A stretch of DNA of 64,000 nucleotides from Arthrobotrys musiformis (taxonomy: Eukaryota; Ascomycota; Orbiliomycetes; Orbiliales; Orbiliaceae), in assembly GCA_036971715.1 (NCBI GenBank), contig JAVHJL010000008.1:434001-498000 (forward strand), read 5' to 3'. Within the stretch, counting starts at the first letter, position 1. Every line of letters starts with the position of its first letter. The translations under genes were made by a program, and so were the position numbers. This document shows positions 34,394 through 45,859 of this stretch, piece by piece. Under the pieces are notes generated by a model. That model was not told where the DNA came from. It worked only from the letters and a program-made list of their open reading frames with translations, and searched no databases.

Positions 34394-35644
34394 TTATCTC
34401 AGCTTCACTAATAATCGTCTGTAATGTTTATGTGGGTCTGTGTCCTTTAGATAGCATAGGGTGTTATCATGTATACGCTTGGCAGTATACAGAGGTATAG
34501 GATAGAATGCGTGCAAGTAGTGAATTCAAGGGGGGGCCTATAGAGTGATGGTGAGAAGTATTAGTGGCGAACGGAAGCAAAAAGAGGAAAGGTTTCAGAG
34601 CCTCGATCAATCAAGGCGAGACTTCGTACGCGTACGGGAGCAAGTGGGTACGACCATCCTTTGTCTATTCCGTGATAGTCTTCATGCAATTCATACTTGG
34701 GCTATATCTTAATTATTATTGATATTCTAAAACGATTATCGCGATCAGCAGCTAGCTGAGCTCACACAATACTGAGATTAACCTGCAACGTAGAGCCACA
34801 TACATTTTTAGGCCTTTTATACGTCTGAGTACTTCAAATAGCCCGACTCGATTGCCATTAGCCCCGTTCCCAGCCTCACTCAGATTGTCATCACATTTGT
34901 AGGTTTAACCTGACCACGATCCGATTCTCAAGCCCAGCAGGAATAACAGATCTGCAGTGCGGATTAATATTAATTTTTGCTCATAGCTTCCAGCGATTGC
35001 ACCAAACACTTTTCGTCGCATGGTAGAACCGTTCTCGCGGGTAGGCCTGGGAAATGCTTGGAATTGTCCCCTCTGGGAGGCTACGAGACTAAGCTGTCCT
35101 AATGTTAGTTACTTAAGTAGTTACTCTGTTATGGCTGGATTCGAAGCGAACTCAAAGCTACTGTTCTGCCTTCTTTTCCATTGCATGGGCTGCAGCGCTG
35201 CAGAATCGAGCGCAGTTTGGGCAACACACAAGCTTTGAGTTCATGAACTGGCCAATCAACGTCCAATCCAAGTACCAGACTATGCCTATTTAGTAAAATC
35301 CCTCCTCTTCGCAACATTAGCAACACAATTAATATGCACTATCAACGAGATAAATCCCCTCTCTGATAGCGCCTCGCCTTGCACAGCGTTGAATAAAATC
35401 CAGGGACCACTCTGCCGACAGGGGGCTTTCGTAAGTTTGAAGGTGCTCCAGCCTTCGTGGTCAAACTGGAAGCCCTTCGATGGGTGCATAACGTAGCAAA
35501 AATACGCCTTTATATACGGGGATCTATCCATACACGAAGGAACTCCACAGGTACACCATTTATACAAATCGCTACACATTTAAAAGGGAAACAAGAGGTA
35601 TTGTATTTAAATCACCAAACCCGAGAATTGAAAGACGGCTGAAT
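34394..35644. other. Intergenic, about 1.25 kb
   Basis: Promoter side of the F-box/LRR gene and 3' flank of the next. A 12-bp palindrome CGTACGCGTACG lies at 34625-34636. A 97-residue Cys-containing minus frame with ATG (35286-35579, start MCSDLYKWCTCGVPSC) is possible but has no domain or homologue in the window. Confidence 0.3.
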
Positions 35645-37228
35645 TCAGTACATAAAATCGCCCCAACCACGCCCCTCAGTCTCATCTTCTGACTCTGACT
35701 CTGACTCCTCCCCAGTGTTTCTATAGTCCTCATACGCTGCCGCAAAATTACACCCGCGACTACTTAATTCTACACCCCCGCTATTGTTCTCCCACAATTT
35801 CACGAGAATCACAACCGAAGCCCAGACACCATACTTCTGGCGCCTGAACCCTTTAAACAGTACCTGTTCCAACTCGGGTAAAGTGGTTTCTCTCCAACTA
35901 CGACATAACTCGCTTAGGTCTTCCGCTGGCGTACATCCATTTTGTGTTCGAGGCCACGGGAGATCTAGTTGTTTCAGAGATTTCCAGTTCTTTACGAGGC
36001 CGTAGTCCTCCAGCGATATTGTTTCGTATAGTTCGCCACCATTATCGTAGGTGCGGCCTCCGAAGGCTTTGATGGAGAGTTTTTGGAGATTTGGAAAACT
36101 GGATTGAAGACGGTGAAGCCCTTGAGAGTTTGAGAGTCTGTTGGCCTCTAGACTCAGATGCGTGATGGATTCAAAGCCCCTGGGGTTATCGAGGAAACTT
36201 TGAGTGGAACTTTCGGTGGCAGGCTTATCTTCTTCCGTAAACCAGAGCTGGCCGAATGGCTCGTCAGGCGGGTTGTACAGGTCTATATCATCTATCGTTT
36301 CAATTTGTAGGTCGGTCAAGCCTGGTGATATTTGTGGGGTGATGGGCAAGTAATAGAATTTTGATCGTTGGTAGTAGTCAGTTGCGGTATCCACCCCAGG
36401 TGAGGGGATAAAATTTGATGCCATTTTGAAAGATTTCAGGTTTGGCATTGGCGGGAGGGCCCCTTTTACTAATTCTTCGATTTTATCGTCTGGTATCTCC
36501 GATATTCCCAGGAAATCCCGGTTTTCAGGGGGCATTTGCGAACGCAAATCCTCGTATGAAGGGTTTGCACCGCTAAGAACGCTAGACGGGAACTGAAATA
36601 TTTGGAAGTCTAAATGCTTCAGATTCTCGTAACATGTGCGAGGAATAGATTTGATGACGGCGAGATAGGTATTGTTACTAGCTGAAGAGCCTGGAAGGTC
36701 GTAGTAGATGCAGAGACTCTCCAGAGCCGGAAAAAAACATAGGGACTTAGTAGCGACCCGGAGCATGGAAATGGTATTCCCCGGATGGTCTGCATCCGCG
36801 GTCGCGAACGGCCGAACTTTTCGACCGTTGTACCAACCGTGGAGCCAGTCTGATAATGAGCCTGGGCGGTCCATCGATTTGGACCTTATGTGAATAGATC
36901 TATTTATGTGTGTATGATAATCAATCAGTACTCCAATTTCGGCGCGGAAAATATATATCCAGGGAATAATGGCTTAATCATACCGAACATCGTAACGAGA
37001 AGCCTCAAATATGGCCCCCTTTTGGAACAATTTTACTGTGTCACCGTTCAAGATAACAGTTAATCTCGGTGAGCGGAATGCGAAGACAGCTTGAAAGCAT
37101 GATCTAGAGCATCGCGCGATAGATCTGAGGGTGTCAGGATGGGCGCCGTCCATTATTGCGAATTTCAGCTCGTAAGGGAGGCTGTCCCAGCTCGCCGGGG
37201 CGGCCGCCTGCGCCAATTGGGATTCCAT
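35645..37228 (-). CDS. F-box/LRR-type protein, subfamily C
   Basis: Two exons: 36984-37228 and 35645-36899, joined in phase 2 across an 84-nt intron, 499 residues. F-box at about 15-50: WDSLPYELKFAIMDGAHPD, then IARCSRSCFQAVFAFR. It is followed by a short element (LTVILNGDTVKLFQKG, ending R-Y-D-V-R) that aligns with the post-F-box segment of the gene at 56998. LRR-like segments include ALESLCIYYDL, NLKHLDFQIF, NLKSFKMAS, SITHLSLEANRLS, NLQKLSIKAF and LKQLDLPW. Acidic Ser/Glu tail. Probable SCF receptor. Confidence 0.8.
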
Positions 37229-37875
37229 TGGTGTTCGGTTTACGGTATCGTTGGAAACTTGGAGGACGCGCTTGAGATCTCCTCAGGATTGATTTTAATT
37301 ATATATCAGTATGATGTTAGTATCCGAGTTGCTATGCTTCCTCGCTGCCCTTTTAAGCAAAGGGGAGTCTTCCTGGTCCCGTACTTGACCGCGCAAAGGG
37401 TAGCCAAGTCTTTCGGCTCCCGTTTATTTCCCGCGATTGCACGGATGGTTCTTCCCGTGACTCCACATCCCTCGCAGGTATTCTGGCGAGCGCGTGTGGG
37501 CCGCATTTGTTGTATTCGAGCCTAGCTAAATCAACACATTACGACTCATTAGATTACTCAAGGGTGAGGCTGGGAACGAGACCACTCAATTCCGTAGACG
37601 GTAAGAATCCCGAGATAGAGAGAGAGAGTTTAGGTTCTATGATTTCTTTTTTAATTGATGGGGCTGTATACTAGAAATCATAGTTTGGTCAGGCCGCGGA
37701 AATTTAGGCATTTATTGTATTGTATTATGGAATAGAAACTCGATTCAATAGGGGTATATAGCGTCCGACCACAACAGCGACAGAAGTATTAATATATACA
37801 AAAACGTTCAAAACAGGTGCCAGTAAATCTAGCGTAGCACGAAGGCTATAGGGGTATATACAGACTAAACAACGT
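37229..37875. other. Intergenic
   Basis: Promoter side of the F-box gene and 3' flank of the OPT gene. A short GAGAGA run lies at 37615-37630. No gene seen. Confidence 0.4.
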
Positions 37876-40280
37876 TTAGCAGACACCTTCGGGACATCCG
37901 AATCCGCTGCCGTAGAAGCTTCCAGAGATCTTAACAACCTCAAACAAAGCGTTGATAACACCACCGATACCCTCACCGGCGATCAAGCCAGAGGCGATGG
38001 AGGTACCATACATGTTCCAGCTGTTTGGAGACTTAGCTTGCCAAACGGCTGCGATACCGGCACCGATAATCATGGCGGTACCGTATTGGGTGTATGGGAG
38101 AGTGAGAGCAAGGGAGAAAACCATGGTATTTGGGAGCCAGTTGGCAATCTTTTCCTTGCCCTTGAGGTTAAGAATGTGGCGGGTGAGGGAGATCAAAACG
38201 CAGATGATTCCGTAGACCAAAGAGAAGATGGCAGAGCCGTGTGGGACTGGGAATCGTGGCGAGGTGACAGCCTCGGTAACGGCACGCCAGGCGACAATGG
38301 ATGGGGCACCGAAGGCACAGGTCTTAGCATCCGGGTTAAGGATACATGGGTAGGCGGTGGAGAAGAGGATGAACAAGCTGGGGGCCATGAAGATAGCGAC
38401 GATGGAGCCAATAATTTGGGCGAACTACACCAAATATTAGTACGACTTGAATTTTGACAAAGTTAGTTCTATGATGGAAGTAGTTGACTTACCCATTGCT
38501 TTCTTGGAGGTGTGCGGAGAAGATATCCGACCTTGAAGTCGTTAATCAAATCAGTGGATTGAGAGGCGGCGGCACCAGCGACGCAACCAGCCATCAAGTT
38601 GATTCTCTGAGCATTGGCAACACCGATGTTCATTCCGTTGGTGACACCACCAGTGGCCAGCTGGGAAGCCTTGGCGACAGTGGAGACGGGGGTAGTATCG
38701 GAGGCACCAGTGCACTGGATAGCCAAGAAAGAGAAGATGAAAGCGAAGGCGATGGAAAGGATAGAGACACCAATTGGGAAATGGTACATCTTTCCGAGGA
38801 CGACACAGATACAGATCATGGTAGCGACAGTAAGAGATCCCCACATCCAGAATGGAACCTGCTCGTGGTCGGCGAAAATATCCTTTTGAGAACCTTCGCT
38901 GGCTTCATCTTCAGAGACTGGCGCATTACGGTTCCTGAGCTTTCCGAAGGCACCGACAATGCTCTTGTAACCAGCGACGAACCCGGCGCTGATGACCTTG
39001 TAGTTGAATGCCAATTCAGCCATCGAAACGAGAATCATAGCGAAGACACCGGGCCAGAGAAGCCAGTATCTGGGGGAGACATGATCCAAGTCCTTGACGT
39101 TCATGCTCATGTAGCTCATCAATCCGGGGATTTCCTCGTTGACTTCCCTGCCGAAGGCAGCTCCGTTCTTGACAAGGAGGGGGCCGACGATAGCCCAAGA
39201 GAAAACACCACCGAAGAAGAGAGAGAAGGCAGAGTTCAAACCGACGAGGAGACCAGATCCAATGAAAGCTGGAGTGAACTCGATGAACCAACCCCAGCTG
39301 ATAGCGCCAACAACACCTGGAGCAGCGACTCCGCTAGTGTGAGCGATAGAGTAGATCCACCAGAAAATGTGCCAGTCCCAAAGGACACCAACACAGTATT
39401 GCGAGACGACACGGAGCAAGAAAGCGCCGGCGAAAGAGATACCAAGAGCCTTGATCTTCTTCTTAGCTTGACCGTACCCGCCCTCACCAGTTGCGTGCAT
39501 GGCACGAATGGAGACGGCGGTGGCGGTAGCGGTTGGGAAAATCAAGGAGAGCTCCTTGGCGACATTGATGATGAAGAACTTTCGGAGTGGGACACTGAAG
39601 GAGATACCGAAGAGGGAAGCGCAGAAAGTGATAGCAATGAGTCTGCCAAAGTCATCCTTGGGGTTTTCGCTCATCAATCCGAGATGGTAGAGAGCCGGGA
39701 TACCAGAAACGAAGATCAAACCCATACCACCTATGTAACCTTATTAGATACTATTTCATATTTCACGCTTGAAACTACGAGTGGAAGCTTACCAGCGGCG
39801 GCAGCGCTAGTCTGCACAATATTGTTTTCCATAGGACCAAAGTGATCGGTCAAGCCTGGGATCTTGAGCGGCGATCTGCTCATACCCTTCAAAATGGCGA
39901 AACCGAGCAAAGCACCGAAAAGGTTAGCGCCGAACAACCAACCGGTTTTCAAACCTATTCGTATACAAGTCAGTACTCGTCGCAAATTTGATACATCTCT
40001 TGAAGTTGAAGAACCTACCGAGGTACAAGTTGGAGGCATTGACGAGGGCACCGAGGGCACAACCAAGGAACACAGCACGAATGGTGAGGATGTGCTCCTC
40101 GTCTGGCTGATTAGGATCAATCGGGAAGGGCTTGTAGGGATCGAGAACTTCAATCTCGTCTCCGGTGCTCTTCTCCGACCCAAGGTCGACGGTGTAATCC
40201 TGGACATTCTTCTTCTCGTCGATCTGCAGCGACTGCCGCGATCCGGCGATTTCGTCGGTGTTCTGAGCGTTCTTCTCCAT
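37876..40280 (-). CDS. Oligopeptide transporter (OPT family)
   Basis: Four exons: 40019-40280, 39793-39954, 38493-39730 and 37876-38424, all in phase, 736 residues, the usual OPT length. The hydrophilic N-terminus ends in DPNQPDEEHILTIRAVFLG, then LGALVNASNLYLGLKTGW, the entry to the first membrane helices. Many hydrophobic helices follow (about 14-16), with conserved stretches FPTATATAVSIRAMH, GVLWDWHIFWWIYS and YGTAMIIGAGIAAVW. This resembles the yeast YGL114W-type branch of the OPT superfamily more than the ISP4 branch. It would move small peptides or metal chelates across the plasma or an internal membrane; substrate unknown. Codon use is strongly biased, unlike the F-box genes, suggesting good expression. 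Confidence 0.92.
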
Positions 40281-40855
40281 GGCGAATAGTAAATCCCGAC
40301 AATTTCTATAAAAGAGACTGTTGGCGGGAGGCGGTACGATATGCGACGGACGGACAGAGAGAAAAAAACCATCAGGATCCCACAGGGACTTCAGGCTTTT
40401 ATGTATCTCCAACCGTTCACGATCCTGAATGTTTATCTCCCCGCCTAGCTAAATTCAAGAGGCTGCAAACCTAGTGCAACTTGGCGGCGAAGTGGACATG
40501 CTTTTCGAGAAGCTGGTACATTTCTCTAAGTGGCATTCCCTCGTCTACCCTGATCCCAACCATGATAGAGCATGATCACGATAAACCAGGGAATAAACGA
40601 CACGATAATCACAACACAGTTCTCAAAAGAAGAATGTGTGAATTCTATGCCAAGAACGGAGATGCTGTGCCTGGATAGTCCCTTTTGCACCTCCCAGGAC
40701 AGACTGTTTATACCCAAAAGGGAAGGTTCTACGTCGAGATAAGGTTTAGTGCGTTTCTATTGGCTTGTAGGAAACCGGCAAGGTGTGGAATACGAGGGAG
40801 GGGTCGCCTGCTCCTGTACCCAGGTTGGAAGGAGGCCAAGGTGATACCGCAGATG
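40281..40855. other. Intergenic, promoter of the OPT gene
   Basis: 5' flank of the OPT gene. A 90-codon plus frame (40685-40957) overl aps it but shows no domain. Nothing else seen. Confidence 0.35.
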
Positions 40856-41524
40856 TCAACCATCCTGAAATGGCAGGAAGAATATTCTTCCAGAAGGAAC
40901 ATCGATGGCGAAATGTCCTTTGCACGCCCTAACGGCTACGAACGGGCAGCCCGCTAGAAACATGACCCATCCAGAAGCAGGAACGGGGCCTGCCGAGGGG
41001 CGTCCGAGGTTGATGTTTACGACATAGTAAACATTGTACTCCGCTGGAGTAACTTCGGACGTCCAGCGCCTAGCATGAGGAGGTTGATCGAGCACCTTGG
41101 CTGACAGGCCTACTTATTTCTTGACCGTCAGGCTGCCATCCCAAGATGTCTTGGACACCATGGTCTCAGCGGCGAGATAAAACATTGTGTGGAGTGAATT
41201 GCTATCGCGAGATATCGGAGAAACAATAGAATTGGCATTTGCAATTAATGCGCACGCGACTCGAGGTTGAAGTTCGAATACCGAGGCTTTCCAGACCGGC
41301 CCCTTAATCATTGGAGTTTTTGAGTTTGAAACAACAAAACGGAAGGTCGTGAGGATTTCTTGCGTGGTATTTTCGAAACAACACACTTTCATAGTCAGAA
41401 AGCCGCCGGTTTCAATTGGTCCCGCCGCTACCCTGACCAATTGCCTAGGGGTATCACTAATCGCTAACGACGGTCCTGGCGTCGGAAACCTCGTGTTTGC
41501 CCCGCATTTATTTAGGGTCCCTTG
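40856..41524 (-). pseudogene. Open frame of about 220 codons with one internal TAA, unknown
   Basis: One minus-strand frame is open from 41524 to 40856 except for a TAA at 41114-41116, where about ten stops would be expected by chance. The text reads as protein on both sides: TPGPSLAISDTPRQLVRVAA, KGPVWKASVFELQPRVA before the stop, and RRWTSEVTPAEYNVYYVVN after it. No ATG lies at the upstream end, so an upstream exon is missing or the gene is broken. CAA to TAA would explain the stop. No family recognised. Confidence 0.4.
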
Positions 41525-42186
41525 CTAGAGCCGGAATCGAACTAGATTTCGAATTCAAATCCTTCACGGCTCACAAATCCAAAGGCCAGAAGGTCCAATT
41601 CGTGTGAGGTATGATTATCGACAATCTCCTAGATCAAGACCTATGTCGACGGCTGCCTAAAGCTAGTATAGCTATGGACGTCTCGAGATAAGCCCGAAGG
41701 CACTATCCCAGATAGAATAACATGGGTAGAGGGAGGGAGGGGGCATTAGCGAAATAACCTCACCGTCCGACCAGTCTCGCAGAATCCAGATCCATGATTG
41801 CGAGATTCTCTTATGTCAATTTACCCTGGCGTCGGGTTCTCGTCGTTCAAAATGTATGGTCAGATGGTACTATCCATCGATCCAACGATACTCGAACACC
41901 TTCCTTTTGATCGCTGATAGGTTCCACTGCTGTTCGTGATACCCGGTAGCTGTGCCATATCAACGTTCCCAGACTACCCAAATTTGCAAATTCAATACTA
42001 CGATATATATCAAATTAGCTCAGAACTCAAACTATTACATTCTCTCCACCTTGAAAAAAGGGTCCACTTCAAAAGGAACAATCTATTTAGGCCTTGGTAC
42101 CTAGCTAGCTGGCACTGTAACTCTATCCCTACCTGACCACGTGTACATAGTCTAATTTCACTCCACTATTGCATCACAGTGAGCTA
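41525..42186. other. Intergenic
   Basis: No supportable gene. A GGAGGG-rich run lies near 41728-41742. A tRNA-like stretch around 41530-41600 was examined and rejected. Confidence 0.35.
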
Positions 42187-42872
42187 CTATTCAAAGAAGA
42201 CAGCACCATGGTGTCCGAATCCCGTGTCACTGTCCGTGGTGTAATTGTAACACATGTTTATGCAGAGTATACGAGCACCACATTGAGGACAACATTTATA
42301 TAGGAAACCACGCCACAAGCCCGACGGTATCCCAGCCACCCTTCTAAGCTTCCCGAACCCGCCAGTTCGCCACCCCCATTCCCAATCCTTGCAATTCATA
42401 CACGCGACCTTTCGTTCCAGCCAGATCAATCCCTGCCCACCGTTCCACATCCATGCAAGCGCCAGGGTTCCCAGTGATCTCTCGTATTTAAATCCGGATT
42501 TACAAATACCCAAGTGGTCTGCCTAGACTCTGTGCATAGACCAATTGAAACCTCTTTCGCCACCGGACGGTTTTCGAGGTTATATTTTGGTGGTGTAGTC
42601 TCGCAATTCTAAATGACATGCGGTGTTGGTATCCCGAATATGTGGATTTTGAAGTAGCATTAAGTTTACGAGATAATGTGGGTCAATAGTATAGTGAAAA
42701 TGTATTGTTGGGGCCTACCCCACTTCGCAATGTTAAAACGTCTCGCGACGAGACGATCCACTTCGTATAGAGCTATAAGCTGCCGTGTTCGAAAATTGAT
42801 GCCGTAGAACTCAAAGACGAATAGGATGGATTCCGAGAAAGTGGACCTATCGAAGTCAATAGATAAGATCAT
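42187..42872 (-). CDS. Possible small Cys-motif gene, 2-3 exons, structure uncertain
   Basis: Two protein-like minus frames: an ATG at 42872 starting MILSIDFDRSTFSESILFVF, open to 42666, and a downstream frame to 42187 with KVACMNCKDWEWGWR and KCCPQCGARILC, i.e. two CxxC pairs about 30 residues apart that could bind zinc. A middle exon is possible between them (TGG then GT at about 42515, with acceptor ..GGGCAG near 42440 joining in phase), but the first junction is not resolved. Function unknown. It may be a decaying gene. Confidence 0.3.
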
Positions 42873-43356
42873 ATCAGATGATGCGCAAGGCCCAAATATT
42901 GTAACATTATCAATTTTTGAAGGGGTGGATCCAACCCTAACAAAACAATGAGCCAGCCGGTTGAAACCGTTCTTGTGGGGCCTGGGTTACAAGCGTGCAC
43001 GGCGCCAGTTGTCCTGCGGCCCTAGTAAGAGACCAAGTCGGAACCCTCTTGCCTTCAGCTCCACAAGCTAGATACCTTTCGAATGGCGGAATTTACTGAT
43101 GTTGATTTCATTATATACGGTCGGAACATATGACTTTCGGCTTGGAGTTCTAAGCTGTTGCACTGGCGATATGTAAAATATACCAGCCACAATAAAGGTA
43201 ACGGGTGGCGCATGTGGCGGTGTAGATACGAAAGTTTCCTTCAATGCAATAAGATACAAAAGAGGAGCTCGAAGCGTCAAGGTAGATATGAAGGTTGAAC
43301 CAATCACACCAGGTTTGGTTGTGGCTACTCTAAAGCATTAGTAACCCTCACGCTGC
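42873..43356. other. Intergenic
   Basis: 3' flank of the nuclease-like gene and 5' flank of the doubtful gene at 42187. No supportable gene. Confidence 0.35.
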
Positions 43357-44821
43357 CTAATTACGCGCCGACCCCTCATTTCCCAGTTCTCTCTCGAGAA
43401 CCTCTCGGCATAGACCGTCCACAAATTTGGGCCACCATGTATCACTAGCATATCTTCGTAGCTCCTCTACGAATAGAACAACTCTTAAAGTCCTAATAAA
43501 AGTCAATGTGTCTCCGATAATCCACGGACCCGTAACAATCTGCAGCTGGGTTAGCGTTATGCAGCTGAAGAAGTAAGAAGTACATAGCGAACCTACAATT
43601 TTATCTTCTTGTTCGTAGATAAGGTTCAGATGCCAAACATGCCCGATGGTAACAATCGCCGGTACACAAGGAATGGTATCAGCGTCTGCCCCAATCTGCT
43701 TTGCTTTTAATAGAATTGCTGCTCTAACGACAGCGGCTTGGGTTTGCGCCTCTTGAAAATCTCCGCCTTCAGCCTTGACTTCAATCACACAAAAGGCTGG
43801 GTAGTATTGTGAAGCACGATGTGTCGTTGGAGACAAAGTCTGGTCGATTCTCGAAGGTGGGAGGGCCATTTCGCTGCAAATATCCGCGAATGGTGATGGG
43901 TAGTCTGGGTTTCCTTCAATCAGCAGGTCTGACCTGAGATCCGGTGCTCCTATCGGCGTGACGCTCTTAAGCAGTTGACGATTTTCTCTGTAATCCGCCT
44001 AGGTCAGTAGCTGTAGATCCTACCCATTTCCCCCAATAGTGACTTACATTCCGCCAACCATTAGCTGCTTGTCACAATCCACCTCGGTGTTTGGAATATC
44101 CTCTAACATCTTGCACACAAATCTAGACCAGGCGCTTTCATCCGCATCTCTGTTGAAGTTTCTATTCCCCACGATGCATTGATACTTGACATGCGCTAGT
44201 AGATTCTGGTGGTGTGGCGAAACATCGGGAAACAGAGAGGATGGGATGTACTCTAAAGGATACTCTTTCTCAAGCGTTGGCTGTAATGCAATGTTAGCAA
44301 TGCCGATATTGACTTCCATTGACTGTTACTTGCGGTCAGGTTACCTTGGTCGCCATAACTAGAGAGCCTTGTATCAATCTCTCCGAGCTGGTGCGAATCC
44401 CAAAGCTTGCAACGTCCGGAGGTATCCCCGCTAGAACACGCCGACTTTGGTGCCCGAATATAAATGGCGGTGTACATGCCGCCATTTCCGATCTGCGAAA
44501 AGCCATAGTCGCTGCTCCTTGCGCTTTCTCGACACTTTGTCCGCCAACTCTGATATGCTTTTCGAGGCTTTTAGATTTTAGGTTTCCCGACAGTTTTTCC
44601 GGGCTCGAATTCCTTGTCCGACCATCCGCCGACTTCTCTGGGCTCGATGTCCGAGTTATAGACGTCGCTGCTGTCCATCCAGTACTCGCCGTTGCGAACT
44701 TCCGACTCACAAAGACAAGCCCGCTCGAGCTCTTCGAGGGCTCGCTATTCCGCGACAAACTAAACCGTTGTTTCTGTGGCGAGCCAGGTCGTGGTGAGAG
44801 AGCCTCAGCTACATCCCCCAT
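43357..44821 (-). CDS. PD-(D/E)XK nuclease-like domain protein
   Basis: Four exons: 44345-44821, 44048-44280, 43597-43987 and 43539-43357, joined in phases 0, 2 and 0, 427 residues. The N-terminal 120 residues are Ser/Pro/Arg-rich and disordered. The C-terminal half has YYPAFCVIEVKAEGGDFQEA, with Glu306-x-Lys308 as the E-x-K of the restriction-endonuclease fold, followed by an Ala-rich helix (AQTQAAVVRAAILL), and PWIIGDTLTFIRTLRVVL near the end. This layout matches a family of fungal proteins with a PD-(D/E)XK-like domain of unknown role. The last intron is 57 nt, a stopless multiple of three with a GCTAACCC branch site. The start is uncertain: the frame stays open upstream of ATG 44821. Activity is not established. 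Confidence 0.65.
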
Positions 44822-45859
44822 ACTATAAGGAACACCCTCCTCCACTAGCCCATCTCCTAATCCGCTGCCTTGGGGGCCTTGTGCCGCACAACTCTTGAAA
44901 ATGCAATGTATATGATCAAGCGATGGAAAGTTAAATACCCACCGCTCTAGGTTCGAGGCTACCAGTACCCGCTACCCCTTTATCGCGCGCCGCAGCCGAG
45001 CGAAATCTTCACTCAATTAACCTATAAGATGTGATATTTTCCGTGGATAAAATCATAATCGAATATTATGTTAAGAATTTACCGGCACATACACTAATAT
45101 ACGAATAGCCGACATTAAAATTTGCTCCACAGGTACGAGACCACTTCACATGAGACTTAATGATAGCTACATTACGAAATCATGCGGGAAACGACGCAAA
45201 GCGTGTCCCCGCGAATATCAATACGAATTACTGGTCCGGGTTAAATTTTCATGAACATGATGCTTATAGGTATGGATATATGCCCCTCGCCAAGTCACTG
45301 CAGGAAGATATATACACGTGCACAATAATGAGGGAATTCAGAATAATCATGTAGATGTAGACGAAAATTTTGAGAAGCCTTTATTTTCCGATCTTCGGTG
45401 CCCGACTGTTTACGAGAGCTACTGAACTTTAATATCCTGCGAAGAAAACTTCCCTTTTACACGCGCAGCCTTCGAGTCTTCGATCTTCAGGTCGAGGTGG
45501 GGACCTATGCTGCGTGTGGTCTATGAGACCAGGCCGAGGTTTCAAACCGCGTTGAGTTCCAATATCCAACACACCTTCGTTGGTGTAACGCAATTCTCGC
45601 CGCTTTTCCCAATTTGGATGAGGCCCTGGTCGCGAATGCTGCCGAAAGCCCCGATATGGTATAGCGTCGTTCGAGCTCCTTGGTCGAGGATATAATGATC
45701 CAACCACAGCTCTACAACCTCGAAAGCTCCCTTTCCTCGATACATCCCAAGAAAGTAAAACAACCTAGTTCTCATACTCTAGTATCGATTTATTATCAGT
45801 AGCCAAGCTCTTTCTCTACAGAATACCTCAAGCTTTAGTATAGTTCTCATAAGAACTTC
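44822..45859. other. Intergenic, divergent promoters
   Basis: Spacer between divergent genes. AT-rich from 45010 to 45360. Overlapping short frames at 45429-45775 on both strands have no domain. No RNA gene seen. Confidence 0.35.

Noticed and set aside
38484..39845. Long plus-strand frame of 453 codons.
   Set aside because: It is the antisense shadow of the OPT transporter exon, caused by that gene's strong codon bias.
41525..41600. tRNA-like stretch on the minus strand with a T-loop-like TTCGATT.
   Set aside because: The bases flanking the loop do not pair, and no acceptor or anticodon stem can be drawn.
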